Shown here one piece after another: positions 21,542-35,260 of a DNA stretch of 64,000 bases. The notes under the pieces are model-generated. The model was not told where the DNA came from, did not search any database, and was given only the letters and a program-made list of their open reading frames with translations. How positions within the stretch are numbered: position 1 is the first letter of the stretch; every line of letters starts with the position of its first letter. The stretch comes from Nageia nagi (lineage: Eukaryota; Pinophyta). The stretch covers positions 43,958,001-44,022,000 of the forward strand of contig JBITNC010000001.1 in NCBI GenBank assembly GCA_050084985.1, read 5' to 3'. The position numbers were made by a program, and so were the translations under genes.

Positions 21542-24500
21542 ATGGTTCAAACTCATTCTCAAAGAGCTTGTTAAGAACAAGAGCCTTAAGATGAATATGA
21601 CTTAGAAGAAAGAGGAGGCCTTAGATCTAGTTGGGCTCTTTTGAGAAATGAAACACCTTGAGATAAAAACCCTGAGGTTTTAGGAGATCCTTTTGATAAT
21701 TATTTACAAAATGTTAGACATCATCTAACACAATTAAGGATACCTCCATCTTCACCCCATATACATAATATTTCTCCATATGGAATACATTTGAGGTAAG
21801 AAACACCATAAATAATGAAAGAACCACCTAATGATGAAGAAAGAAAGGCATCACCTTCAAGAGCATAGTCAACTGAGACAATAATGCAAAGGGGTCCTTT
21901 TAGGCCTAAGTATAATTGTGTTACATGATACTTACCAAATGGGCATTTAGTTCAATCTTACTTAAGAAGAGAAGATCATTCATCATCTTAATTTTGGGAC
22001 AAATAAAGTATTTTGATGATAGGATATCTATACATATGATAACTCCTATAGCCCAAGCAAGAGATAGCTTTAAGGTATATGATAATCCTTATCATATCTT
22101 AAGATCAAATATCCCATCTCCTTTGGCCAGAATTCAACAAATCACCCAAAGATAAACAAATTAGCAAAACTTATTAGGGTTCAAGATAACCAAATTAGCA
22201 AAACTTATTAGGGTTCAAGTTGCATGAAATACCTCCTTATCCTCATAAGAAAGAACCTACACCTTAAAAAAATGTGCATCAATAAGAGATTATACAAAAA
22301 TAAAATATGCAATAACAATACTAAATATTGGCTCAATCCAATAAACAAGTGATGAAACCAATAAAATTCAATGAACACTACTAAGCTCAAAATCAACTTG
22401 TGTCTAACACAACTAGATTTAAGCAATTTTATGTCAAACAATGCATCAATCCATAATATTATATTTTTAAAAAAATTGCATAAATCATGATGCACCAATT
22501 GATTATAAGGGTACCATCAAATAATGCATCATTTATTGCATCAATTATAATATCATGTATTGCATCATATATCAAATTATGGGCATCAAATAATTAATGC
22601 TATATGTGATGCTTTATACATCATGTATAGTATCAAAATTACAAGAATGCATCAAAATTATCAGAATGAGAGTTTTCATCATGCATCTTGTCAAACAATT
22701 CATCTATCTTCTCTACACTTTCATGTTTTGCATATATGTCTAATAGGTACTCACAACCATAAAATTTGATAACATTTTTATTTTAAAGAGTATTTAATGT
22801 ATGTATAAACCCTTTTGCAAATCTCTTAGTTTGGTGCATGCTTTGAAGATGCTAGGAAAGGTGAATTAATTTGGTTGGACTACTACTAGTGTTTATTGCA
22901 TTTGGTGAAACAATTTCAATTCCTATTGAGGAAAGCCATATCTTTGGTAACCTAAAATTATCATATTCCATGAGAAGATGTGTCATTTTTTCATATAGTA
23001 AAAAGTTCATGGGATTACACCAAACTTTAAGGCCTCCTATACCAAAATTTATGGGTGGCTAAAGCATGTAATGCACATTTTGATTATCACAAAATGTAGA
23101 TACACACTACTATCTAAATTCTTCAACTTGTATTCATATCCTATAAACCTATACACTAAAAATACCCTTATAAAGGGCAATCTCTTTCATTTACTCATCA
23201 ATGGAATCATACCCAACATTAAAAATCCACCATTGATCAAGGGAATGCATCGATGATTGATAGAAGATCATGCCATGATTCATGTGCATGATTTGTACCT
23301 TTGTTTTCTATTCCATATACCACTTGACACATTATTTTATGTACTCAAATATGTCAACTTATGCATCAAGTAATGATTCAAACAATACATCAATTGATGC
23401 ATCAACTAATGCATAAAAAAATTGGTTTTATCTAGATTGACATAGACATGCCAAATAGTGATGCATCTTGCATCATGATATCAAAATGCAATTTTATGAT
23501 GCATGGTATGACACAAAATCACTAAAATGTAGTAATGTAATATAACTCAAAAAATTAATATGCCAAATATTCAACATTAAGGTCAAGTTACAATTGGTCA
23601 AGGTTTAAAGGTGAGTAGTAAACCACCATTTAGGGCATGATCATGATCTCCTTAGCATTGTGGAGTGTATAGATATCAAGACCCCTATTTTGCTAAAAAG
23701 AAAGCAATTTCATTAAAAAGAGACAAGATGAACTTCAAATATTTCATCTACCTCCACCACAAGATAGAAAACAAGGATATCAATTGCCCCCTAAACCACC
23801 TCGTCAACCTCCACCACCAACACCACCATATAGTGAACGTTATTATGAGGCAAGGATGCCTTCAGAACATCAATATGAACTTGCTCAAGGATACAAAGAA
23901 GTAAACTATCGTATAAAAAAAGCATATCCAATATATGAAGAATACCATAGCTATTCATGTAATCAACCAATGGAGAAGGTAACAAAAGAGGATGATGATT
24001 TATATAAAAGATTAAAAGAAATAGAAAAAATATTATTTATGCAAGATAAACAAAAAATGTCTTATGAGATAATTTGTAATGAACCAATTCATCCTAGTGT
24101 TACAAAAAAGGAAATTCTTTATAAGTTTGAAATTTTGAAAATTGATCCATTTAAAGGACAATAAGATCTTAAATAACATCTAAGAAAATTCAAAAATTTA
24201 AGTTATTTGATTTCTAATGAGGATGCATTAATGTTACATATATTTCTATGATGATTTTTAGATAAGAAATGGATTGGTACAATAATTTACCAAAATATAA
24301 TTTTAGCTCATACTCTTAGTTAGAAAATTTATTTCTAGAACATTTTAAAATAAACATCAAAGATAAAACCTCTATCACCAATCTCATAAGACTGCAACAA
24401 TTTTTAGATGAATTAGTTATTAATTTCATTGGATGATAGAGGTTAGTGCTAATTAGTATGCCTTATACTTTGCCTCAAGAGGAATTGGTTAAGTTATTTA

Positions 24501-25262
24501 GTCAAAGTTGCTTAAGACCTATTGCTAGTACATTGTTGATTCAACAACATAAAACCTTTGAAGAAGCTATCTCTCAAGAAATCATTACTAAAAGAGTTAA
24601 AATCCAAGATGGAGAGATAAAGACTAAAAAATGAGAAGGTTACACTAAAATAAAAATCAAATAGAACAAGCAAATAAATAATTACTAGAAAATAAAGTTT
24701 CAATTATAAAATATGTGGAACCATCATTAGCTCAAAATATCAAAAAAGATTTTAATCCCAGAAGGAAATATACACCTTTATTAGAACCTCTTTATGATAT
24801 TTTGAAAAATTATGTGATCATAAAATAATTACTTTGCCCAAAATAAGGCCATAAAATCCTATAAGTAAGGAAATTAGATGGTATAATGAAGAAGAGTTCT
24901 ATCACTTTCATCATTATAAGGTCATGATACAAACAAATGCCAAACTTTAAGGAATATAGTCTAATATTTTATCGATAATGGGAAGTTAGAAGTGGATAAT
25001 CCTATTGTAATTCCTAATCAAAACTTGGGAATTTACCAAAACCACTTCCATGTATCTAGCTAATAGCATTTCATTACATTCAAGTGAAAAGCAAGTGATA
25101 CGTAAATGGAGCCAATATGATTCAAATTTTATAGGCATGATAAGCATTGCTACAAGATTACAAAAGATACAAGGGTTCGAAAATGGTATACCAAATAATC
25201 AACAAGATAAGGGTCATATGTCATCTCATGTACCAAAATCACAACCTCCTAAAGTTCTATAA
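21542..25262 (+). pseudogene. gag: Ty3/gypsy gag remnant of element B
   Basis: Three parts are readable. 21542-22160 gives an N-terminus (MVQTHSQRA, EYDLEERGGLRSSWALL) with several stops. 23650-24165 gives a Pro-rich stretch (PPKPPRQPPPPTPPYSERYY) and, near its end, ILKIDPFKGQ. 24166-24634 continues HLRKFKNLSYLISNEDALML, the gag core. At 24850-25060 there is a degraded zinc knuckle (YHFHHYKGHDTNKC, first Cys lost) followed by LEVDNP and NLGIYQNHF. Stops and frame changes are frequent. The NLGIY motif and knuckle are shared with the gag of the nested TR-GAG element. The gap at 22160-23650 holds unrelated GATGCA-rich sequence. Confidence 0.75.
22160..23650. other. GATGCA/TGCATC-rich block interrupting gag of element B
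   Basis: Gag-like sequence stops near 22160 and resumes near 23650. In between, TGCATC or GATGCA occurs very densely (22440-22720 and 23340-23510). Short open frames at 22208-22498 and 22871-23256 resemble nothing I know. It may be an insertion or a low-complexity part of the element; no terminal repeats or target duplication were found. Confidence 0.4.
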
Positions 25263-25494
25263 AAGGTTCTTTACAACAATAGCTAAAAGCCCTCAAAAAT
25301 AAATTTATCCTTCTTTGAGTTGTTATAACAATCCAAAGATCATAGATATGCTATGAATCAAATATTACAAATGATTGAAATAGATATTAATAATCCTAAG
25401 AGCTTCACAAATTTTATGGGAAACATTAATACAAGGAAAAATATGCAATAATATTTTGTGATCATGAATTAAAAGATTCTAATAGAACATAGGA

Positions 25495-26000
25495 ATCAGA
25501 TCCACCTTTGCATATTATAGCAAAAGTCAATGGAAAAATATTCAAAATAATCCTAGTTGATGGAGGATCACCTATTGATATTATTTCAACAACCACATAA
25601 AAAAATTTAAATATTCCTTTCTCACATATTTTTTCACCATATCTTCAATTAAAAGCATTTAATGATACTCTATGTTCAACAATAAGGTCAATTTTGTTAC
25701 CTATCACTATAGGATCAAAGATGATGCAAAAATTACTAAAAGTTATTGAAGGAGATATCTTACAATATATATTCTCTTAGGAAGACCTTGGATAAAAGAT
25801 ATGCAAATGTGTCCCATTGACATATCAAAATTATTTGAAATATATTCATGAAGGAGTAGTGTATTGTGTACCTAGAGATGATAAATCATATTCATATTGT
25901 AACACTACATATTTACCTAATGATTTAGCTTTACCATCCACTCATTTTTTTATGATACCACTACCAAAAGATGAACCATTGATAATTAATGTCGATAAAT
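25495..26000 (+). pseudogene. Retropepsin (protease) remnant of element B
   Basis: The translation has HIIAKVNGKIFKIILVDGGS followed by PIDIIS, the flap and active-site pattern of gypsy aspartic proteases (DGGS in place of the usual D-S/T-G-A/S, so one Gly replaces Ser/Thr). Farther on there is a broken LGRPWIKDMQ-type motif, then VPLTYQNYLKYIHEG and VVYCVPRDDKSYSYCNT. These match the linker after protease in plant gypsy polyproteins. Stops interrupt the frame. Confidence 0.72.
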
Positions 26001-26884
26001 GATCATACTTTCTTAAAGATCTTAAATGAAAAATAAGTTATTAATCAATTTAAATTAATTAATGATCATCACGAAGTTTTACAACCAAAAGTAACTCCCA
26101 CACCATAAGAAAAAAATCTTAGGAAGAAATAGCTTGTAATCTAGATAAATTAAACAAAGATCCTCATTAAAGGATTCATATCAAGTAAACACTTCATCTC
26201 AAAGTAATAATGCTAATGATGACACACTATCTGATATCTATCCAATGATGATAATTTTATCTGATTTGGGTTTAGGTGAGTATGAGATTAATGATGTAAT
26301 ATTCAATATTTCTTTTGCTTAAGATATTAGATGACCTAAAGAAACACCTACTATGATAGGATAATTAGTACCACTGGGAAATGTGCCTAATCAAATATTA
26401 TTTGTATATGCAGGTCCTATAGAACTAACACCAATCCTCTTATCTAAAATTAATGAAGATGTATTTTGCAATTCATTAGAATATTTATCACCTTTCATAC
26501 ATTCCTTTGTCCAAATATTGTACATGTTAATGGAAAGGAAATGGTTTGGGTCAATATGAACAAGGATACATAATTGATATTCATAACCAATTACCATATG
26601 ATAAAATAGGTTTAGGGTATACATGGAGAAAATAAAAAATATTCCCCTATAAAAATGAATGAGTTGGAACTAGAAAACCTTGAGTATGAAGATTTAATTC
26701 AAAGCTTTGAATGGATGGCCAATCAAATTGAACAAATTTATACATATAGATACTTGAATATCTATTTTGGAACATGGTCTAGATTGAAGAAATATCTGAT
26801 AAAATTTTGGAAAAAATGTCTTTTGATTGGTCTAGAAGTGATGAGTTTAAATCATGGAGTCTAGTTAGTTCAAATAACTATTCA
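26001..26884 (+). other. Residual pol-region sequence; RT, RNase H and IN core absent
   Basis: Less than 0.9 kb separates the protease from the integrase tail, where an intact element would have about 3 kb of reverse transcriptase, RNase H and integrase core. I find no YxDD, RNase H or DD35E pattern in any frame. Weak plus-strand frames (26240-26560 and 26655-26864) are acidic and unrecognised. Confidence 0.6.
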
Positions 26885-27088
26885 TCACATAAAGATTGGC
26901 ATGCAAGGATCCCACATGCTTTATGGGCATATCATACTAGCATCAAAAGGAAATTTTCCCCTAATTGGCAAGGACCATACATTATTAAGAAGAAATTTGG
27001 TTTAGGAGCTTACCAATTATCTAATATGGAAGGAAATGATGATCATGAACCCATAAACATCACCTATCTTTGGCCATTTTATATTTAA
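26885..27088 (+). pseudogene. Integrase C-terminal remnant of element B
   Basis: DWHARIPHALWAYHTS matches the end of the gypsy integrase core (W..R.P.ALWAYRTS). It is joined directly to FSPNWQGPYIIKKKFGLGAY and QLSNMEG, the GPY/F module of the integrase C-terminal domain; the segment that should separate them is deleted. The frame ends near 27088 with ITYLWPFYI. Confidence 0.8.
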
Positions 27089-30000
27089 AATATTTTATAT
27101 CAATTTGTAAATATTGTAAATATAGCTCAATTAAGTAAATATTATGCAAAAAACTCATAGATATGCATAAATTAGATAAAAATGATGATAAAAAGGAGTA
27201 AGAGTGTTTCATGTACCATTAGAAAGAATAGGAATACAATAGATTCTATGGTTTGAAAGGTGAAGATATCTAGGAGATAGCTCCATATCCAAATTTATGA
27301 AATTCACTTTTCAAGGGGCTCAAAATTTCTTTCGATTTCTCATTGACATACAAAGGAATTGGACTTTGAATTATTATCTAGGGAAATATGATGAATGGGA
27401 AATATGTGTTAAAAGAAGACAATATTGATATTCATATAGATAAATTTGTGTACTTCTTGGGATATTGGTATTACCACATACAAATGAATAAAATAAATTT
27501 GTTATGTTTGTATTGGCCCACCACAACACCTAGACTCATACTTGATTACACTTTTAATGATTGGGTTTTAGACATTGCATCACAAAATATGCAAAGTTTA
27601 CACCCAATTATAGCTTGGATGAATTAGATTATAGGAGTTTTGTGTCATAAAAAATTGATATATGATTTTTCTCTTACATTTGTACCCAAACCAAGGAAGT
27701 CAAGCAAAATTAAACAAAATATTAATCAATGATTTTCACATGTGAAATCAAGATTCCCTTATCCTCCTTCTCATAATACTTAAAAAAAATCTTCAACACT
27801 TAAACAACAAAGAGATTTTTAAACTTAATTCCAATTTGATTATGCTAATATGGATTTCATGGATAGGTGTAGAGGGGATAATTACATGATGTTACTTCAA
27901 AAACATCCTTCTACACTTATTTATCACTTTCTAGCTATGCAAAAGATATTCAACAAGTAATAGCCATGAAATATTATGAGAATCATACATCAAATGCATG
28001 GGAATTAACAATAAATGGTTTAAAAGTTAGAATTGAAATAAAGGTGTAGGAAATATGGATGGAACAAGAATTTGAAATGAGTTCATTACAATGGTTTCAT
28101 TTATATTGTCCCTATAATAAACCCATAATTGTAATTGATTGTGTCAAAGATCTTCATATAAAATATATGGGACATTTTTTCATCTTGGATTCAATTATTT
28201 TAGATTAAGTATTGTCATATCTTATGTCATTCTTTTCAAAAGATGAAATTGTATATAATTATAGTTCATTATTTAGTAATAGTTGTTGCATGAACAATCC
28301 TTTGAATGTTAGAGTGCAATTCAAATGAATTACTCAACATTTAAATAAGAGAAACAAATCAAAATTGTTGACCATAAATATTGTTCTAACACTATCAACA
28401 AAATGAGTTTTAATACTTCTATAGGTAGTCTTATTCCATACTTTTTGCCATGGAATTCCCCACTACCATTGATTCCATCACCTCCAATTTCACTACATTG
28501 TACATACATACCATCCTTTCTAATACTTCTTGAGGTACATATTAGAGTTTCAAATTCATCTATGAAACCTAAAATAATGATTATGAAGTTTAAACCTAAA
28601 CCATCACCCCCACTAGTCATTTTATATCCCATTCATTCCCAACCATTTATTTTGGAATAAGGTACCCTTCATCTTTGATTGTGACCTCCTTACCATTACT
28701 TCTTAGATAATGGACATTGGATTATTAGTAAGAAAATTATTTAATAGCATCATTTGAGGGTGTTAAATCACTTCCATTGTTTAAAACTATAAAACATTAT
28801 AAAAAATAAAAAAATAATAAAAAATATTTAAAAAACATGAAAATGATAAAAACTTGTGGTGTACATATGTATATGTTGTGTATATATATTGCTTCATATT
28901 TGCATGCCTATTGACTTCTCTTCATGCAAGCAAAAGCTTTATATATGTTGTGTCTTTAAAAAACTTTATGCAATTTTTGAAATTTACATATAATTTTGTA
29001 GGTGATTGATCATGTTTTAAATATTAGCATCATGAGTTATCCTCATTATGATTCTAGACCAACCAATCGAGGGGATCTTCTATCTATATCAAATTCCACC
29101 CACTCCTTGGGAATTATCCTCCCTTTACATCCTATGTTCATTGTGTACATTCCCAAGTAACCATATAGAGTCAAGTCCTATCATTAGATGTAGACATAGA
29201 TCCCTTTTCTGAGTTGCTTAAAGACATTCAACATAAGATCTTATCTATGATAACATTATCAAATCTTTTAGATAGATTTGATCATGCTTATAGCACTTTG
29301 AAATATTCCTTTTGGGTGATCCTATATATTGAGCATGGGCCATGTTGGGTAACTTGCATGATTTATGACATACCTAATGAATAATTTCTCCAAAATCTCA
29401 TCAGCCTATTTTTCAGATTATATTTCATATGGAGGATTATGATTAATGCCCCTATCAATCCATTTATTTATAGGCTTGTTAAATTTTATGGACCACCATC
29501 CTTGCATCCTTAGGAATCTTTTGATGAAATTACCATTTCCCATATAATATATGTAAATATTTTTAATTAGGACTTCATGTTTTCTATTTTTATCACTTGC
29601 CATGCCACACATTGAACAATTTACCATATATCCATAGTCGTTGTCATTTTCATCCCATCTCTCATAGTCATCTACTGCAAATCCTCAATTGATGTAGTAT
29701 TTGTTATATATAGGATGAAGAGGATTAAAGCTTATATATATATCCAAACAAATAAAAAAATTACTAAAAAAAAAAAATGTACATATTTATCTATTATATG
29801 TATACACGCTCAAAAATTCATTTCTGAAGCATCTTGTCTATTGGGTGTGCTACCCTATGTGTTCACATTATACCATATCACTATGATCATTTTTTCCATT
29901 CCATTACTACCATTGTTACAAAACTATTAAATATCAAACATGATGATTTTATTAACTTACCAAGTTGTATGTACAAACCATACATCCATCCATATATTGT

Positions 30001-31612
30001 CTATATATATAGTTGTATGTAAAAAAATAAGTAATGTTATGGATATAATATTCATATTCAACTTTATCAACATATCTTTTGCAAAGTGTTTGAAATTTAA
30101 AATGATAAACAAACATAAATATGATACATATTTAGGATATTATGAACTCACACACATCTTCATATTTAAAATATTGAAAGAATAAAAAACTAGATGTTCC
30201 TTAAGTATAATTTTGAGTGATTATTCTCCTATTACTTCGCTTCATCTAGAACCCAAGAGCTAGGATAGAGGAAAAGATAATAGGAAGAAAAATATACATA
30301 TAGATAGCAAAAAGATTCAAAAGAGAGAGAGAAAAAAAGCAACATGTAGAATTATTGGGTTATTATAGTATCCTTTATCAAGACTATGAATGGTTGGCTA
30401 GCAATAGAGCAAGGTTGTAAAGGGATCTAGGGGTTAGTATTCATAGGGGCTATGGAAGCCCATTTCATATTGAAGTATATATTACAAAATGACAACATGT
30501 CCAGTATCCACAATGGACCTCTATACATTTCATATGGATGAATCAACTTACATATTTTATGCTCTTGAAATATTAAATTTGCTAATGTCAAGAGAAGTAA
30601 ATGAACATCATTGCACATACATGAGTTCATTAAATCTATGTGCATTATAACCTTGTTTTATATCATCCCTAGTAGATAAAACCAAAACAAAAGATTATTT
30701 GATGAATTTAATATTGAGTGTCTTATTTATTATATTATCTATTCATTTCACCTAACAATAGATACATTATAATTATTAAGCTTGGTGAGTTATTAACATG
30801 TTATCTTTGACATCCATGTATTTATATCATTAATTCATTTATCCATTTTTGGTGAATATAAATTCATAAGTTCATACATTCACACATTCATATATACCCT
30901 ACATCTACTTTTATGGGTTTTTAAATTCAAGGTGTTTCCACATTCCTTGGGAAGAAGAGCAAGTAATTGTTCTTCCAATTAATATGAAAGTCAACATTAG
31001 TGTTGTTAAAACCTCTTGCTTCTACCCTTATCTTCAAGATCAAGTGAGAAATTACTCCTAGTAGATTGATAGAAGTCAACCTTAGAATATTTTTAAATTT
31101 TATAACTTCCATTATTCTTGTGATTGAGAACAAGAAATTATTCTTACCATTTGAAATTGGAATTCAATGTTCTTTCCTTAGCATATTCCCTATCATTGAT
31201 CACCCCCCTTGAACATAATTGAATTTTATAGCTTCCATCACTATTTGGGATTGAGAGCAAGCAGTTACTCTTCCCTTTGAATTGGAAGTCAATGTTCTTC
31301 CTCCCATTATATTAATTACCATCATTCCACAAATTGTATATACTATTCCACATGTGTTATCCCATTACAATTATTTAAAACATATGTGAAAAATAGCCAA
31401 GAATAAAAAATGATGATATTTAATTTTGTACTACTCTAAATAAAATCTTGTCCCAACCATAACAACATTATCTTAAGCATGGGAAATAACCTTAAAACAA
31501 ATATATATAAGAGATACATCATCTAAGACAATAAAATATCTAGGAATATAGCATAACATTAAATCATCATCATATAAAACATAATCATAAAAACATGCAT
31601 GATATAGTATCA

Positions 31613-31613
<1 letters not shown>
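27089..31613. other. Interior of element B downstream of pol, no gene recognised
   Basis: This is 4.5 kb of AT-rich sequence. Plus-strand frames at 27388-27627 and 28403-28660 and others are short and resemble nothing I know; they may be remnants of an additional ORF. An A-rich run lies at 28790-28860. Around 30940-31310 a segment with GAGAACAAGAAATTATTCTT and GGAATTCAATGTTCTT is repeated about three times at 130-150 bp spacing. Confidence 0.45.
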
Positions 31614-31663
<50 letters not shown>

Positions 31664-31674
31664 ACACACACACA
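31614..31674. repeat. (CA)n microsatellite
   Basis: About 60 bp of nearly pure CA dinucleotide with a single interruption, followed by TATATATA. A CVCVCV-type open frame on the minus strand here is an artefact. Confidence 0.97.
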
Positions 31675-31849
31675 TATATATATCAAAATAATAATAATAA
31701 CATCCATATGATAAAACTAGATCATGAATACCATGATCCCAAAAAATAAATATGAAAAACAACTATAGGTCCATCATGTAACATCAATGTATAGCAATAA
31801 TATAAAGTAAATATCATATCACTCAATCTTTTAGAGCATCCTTGTACTC

Positions 31850-33800
31850 ACTTCCCTCACCACCACCCTAACCACTAGTCTTGCTAGCAACTTGACCTGG
31901 TTGAGCTATCCTCACTGATCCACTTGTACTCATCTCTCATCCTACTAAGCATATCTTGGATGACCTAACAAAGAGATGTGATGAAGATGCTAGAGTTGCA
32001 CTCCTAGTATGAGATGATGTTGGCCTAGCTTGTCTATAATATGCATTGGAAGAACCCTATGCACCATTGGATATGGTTTTAGGTAATGTGCAAACATCAA
32101 TAGGAACATAATCTCAAGAAGGAAGGGGATAGTCCACACCAAAGGCATAAGCAAGAACACTAACTAACCAAGTAGCAACCACCCCTTAGTAGTAATCCCT
32201 CTATCAATAGATATCTCATAAAATGAGGAGGATTTCCTCTTCACACTACTAAGGTATGTACTCCTCCATCCTATTGCTATTGTAAGGTCTACACCATAGA
32301 CCTAGTCTCATCCCTCTCTCACTTATGTCTATCTCTCTTAGAACTATACCTGATACTAGTAGCATCTGACTATTGATACTATCCTACCAATGATTCAGAC
32401 TATGCCAAATAAAATATTAGATCTAAAATCTCTACTAGCAAAGAATAAAAACTATGAACCTAAGGTGTAGGTACTTCCTCCTCTATAGCTTTGACTCCTT
32501 AACTTGAATCCCCTTGCCATGATTAGCCATCTTAGTAATATCTATCATAGGTTCCATATCAACCTCCTAGGCCTCAACTACACTATTCCTACCCTAGGGT
32601 CCTTGACCCACTATCTCACTTATCATCCCTACTCCTCTTCATCTCCCTCCTCCTACTTGGCTTGCCGCTAAGTAGTGAAAATCTTTGTAACACCCACATC
32701 ATCATCTGCAACCTCCTCATCAATAGCCTAATCATGAGTAGATTGGGCTTTGCATAAACCAAGGTATGAAGACCATAAATAGGAATAGTCCCCTCATGTT
32801 GGTACCTCATAGGCTCTAGAGGAATGTCTTCCATAAAAGCAAACTAGTTCCAAACATAATCAAATTGGAAATACTCCAAAAACTCTATCCGCCAACCACT
32901 TAGAACACTCACCTAATGAATTCATATAAGATCATCCTCAAATGCATCCCATTTTAGATACAAATGGTATTGCCTAAATCTAACATGATTAGTATCAAAT
33001 GAGTAAGCATAGTGGGATGAAAATGAACATCCCTACACACTCCATTTTTTAGATGAATATAAAAATCCTATCTCCATATCATGATGCCATCTAGGTGCTT
33101 TGCATGGCAGTAAAACTAGGAATGAGAAGTCCAAAAGGAGGAGCAACTATAATATGTTCACTATATAATGATTATCATAGAAAGCAAGACTCTATGACCA
33201 TACAAATAAAATAATAACTCCTTGTAAATTTATTCCAATAAGGTAGGCACCCAATCATAAACGATGTCATGATGAATCATATCTACCACAATTGGTAACA
33301 AAGACCATAGAAATTACCCACTACTAGTATCAAGTAGAGAATTACATTAGATCATGCCCTTTAATTAATAAAACTTGATGGTCCCTACTGGTCCCCTAAC
33401 TAATAATGGTAATACTGGATCACTCTCGAATCAATCTTAGAAATAACAATGTCTACTTGGCCAACCCCATACAAATAAGATATGGTCAATTGTACCTCTT
33501 CCTTATAAACCAAATGCTAAATCCTTTGACATGGATAGGTAGGTGGTATATATGATGAATTTCCTTTATAGTGATCATCATCTCCTTAGTTGGGAGATGG
33601 AAGTGATGTGGTGGAGTTCCACCTCTCCAAAAAAGCTACAATAAGGGGCTACTTCTAGCGTATACAAACCATATAAGGTCTAACTTTGAATCCCATTACC
33701 TGAAAGAAAGTGTGTTTCATACAAGTGAGAAATTGATGCCCCTCCTATAAGATGGAAAGGTAATGTCCCCTAGGTTCGAACATGTCTTGAACCTAAAAAA
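31850..33800 (-). pseudogene. Plant Mobile Domain (PMD, aminotransferase-like) pseudogene, antisense in element B
   Basis: Reading from about 33790 down, I see GFKVRPYMVCIR, a possible LERW, then FHLPTKEMMITIKEIHHIYH and LPIHVKG. This is the W...FHLPxGEMTxTLxDVxxLxGLPxxG signature of the plant mobile domain. Farther on are FVWNKFAFMED-like sequence and the frame at 32834-32616 (IPLEPMRYQHEGTIPIYG). PMD genes are found in plants both as host genes and inside transposons. The frame is split by many stops and shifts. It lies downstream of pol and on the opposite strand, the position of the antisense additional ORFs in Tat-lineage elements. Confidence 0.6.
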
Positions 33801-35242
33801 TAAAATAGCTAAGCTAATTCAATTTTTGTTTTGCATTTCTAGGTCAAACATGGGAAATTGAGTGACCAAGTTGCAAATTCATTGACATTCGATGCCAAAT
33901 GTTAATGATTCTACCCTGGTTGGTGACTATGGTTGAGGGTTTTAACATTTTTCAAATACTAAAAATTGAACCTAAATAAAAACCTGAACTATTGAAATTA
34001 GTCTAAACATGAAAATAAACAATCCTACAATTTAAATAATTAAAATAAACCCTAAAATAAATTCAAAAATAGGGGTTTTAAAACCCTACCTCCTCTTGAA
34101 TTGGCCCATTTAGATAGTTGGGCTCCTCCTAGGTGGCATACTTGTCCACAAAATATGATGAAATAATAGTCAACCATGAGAAATGGGTAAGAAAGTGATA
34201 AGAACTCTGACCAATCACCAAACATAAATTAAAAATGATATTTGACTTTTCTTTTTTATCCTATTCATGCCCTTGAATGTTGGCAATTTAAGGTTGGACA
34301 TTGATGATTTGTATGAAACATTGATAACCCAAAACATTGTTGGTGACTTCATATACTAAAAAATAGAAACTACAACATTGTAAAACCCTTCTTCTACGAT
34401 CACATCAATAAATCATTAAAAAAGGCAATGTAAAAGTACATACATATGAATATAAACACACAAAAAAAATCACAAAAATTAATCAAAACAATTTCTCAAT
34501 ATTATAAGATGCCATAATATTTTAGATGGCATATTGAAGTAACCCTACTCACTAGCAAAAATAGGTTCCAAGACTCTCAAGATGCATGACCAAATAAAAA
34601 CAAAATTATGAGCCCTCCTCCTAGTAGCATGTATAAATAATTCTAGGAAAGGCAATTCATAACCCTCAAAACCTCTAGTAGGTAAACTTTTAAAAAAAAT
34701 GACAACAAAAATATTTCAACATTAAGCAAGCCCTTGGCTCAACAAAAACAACTCAAAACAACATGACTAAAAGAGATTAAGGCTCTCAAACACTTCAAGC
34801 TTCAAAAAATTAAACATGACTTAAAAGCATGGAATGACCTTTTGTGCAAGATCATCATGTAACCTCATTATCAGGAAAAAAGGTAGTAAAATCATATTGA
34901 TTATATGCATAAGACAAGATTATCATCACATACTTGCTTCAACATGAGGATACGAACTGAGAGCATCATCATGTAACTACCACAAACAAGCACCGAGTAT
35001 GGAGATTGACTCAAGTAACATTTTGGCAAACATCAAAACTATTTCCAAAAATGCATCAAGTGCAAAATAAAAGAACATGATTTAATCATGAATTGATTAC
35101 TCAAAGTTTGAATTATTTGAGATATTAAGTCAACTTTAGACATCGATCCAAGAGTCAAACATCCAAATCAATGAACTTGAACACACCCACCTTTTCAAAT
35201 AAAGGAAATATTTGAATTATCCCTTGCTTCCATCAACAAATA
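33801..35242. other. Interior of element B before 3' LTR, nothing recognised
   Basis: AT-rich sequence without a frame longer than 60 codons. Phrases such as CATCATGTAAC recur near 34850-34980. Presumably untranslated 3' region of the element. Confidence 0.4.
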
Positions 35243-35260
35243 ATTCAAAAAGGGGCAAAA
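35243..35260 (+). other. Polypurine tract of element B
   Basis: CAAAAAGGGGCAAAA lies directly before the right LTR. Such a tract primes plus-strand synthesis in LTR elements and confirms the plus orientation given by gag and integrase remnants. Confidence 0.65.

Noticed and set aside
28403-28660. Pro-rich open frame with PLPLIPSPPISLH
   Set aside because: No recognisable motif; an equally long frame exists on the other strand, so coding is unsupported.
31473-31673. Open frame rich in Cys-Val repeats
   Set aside because: It is the translation of the (CA)n microsatellite.
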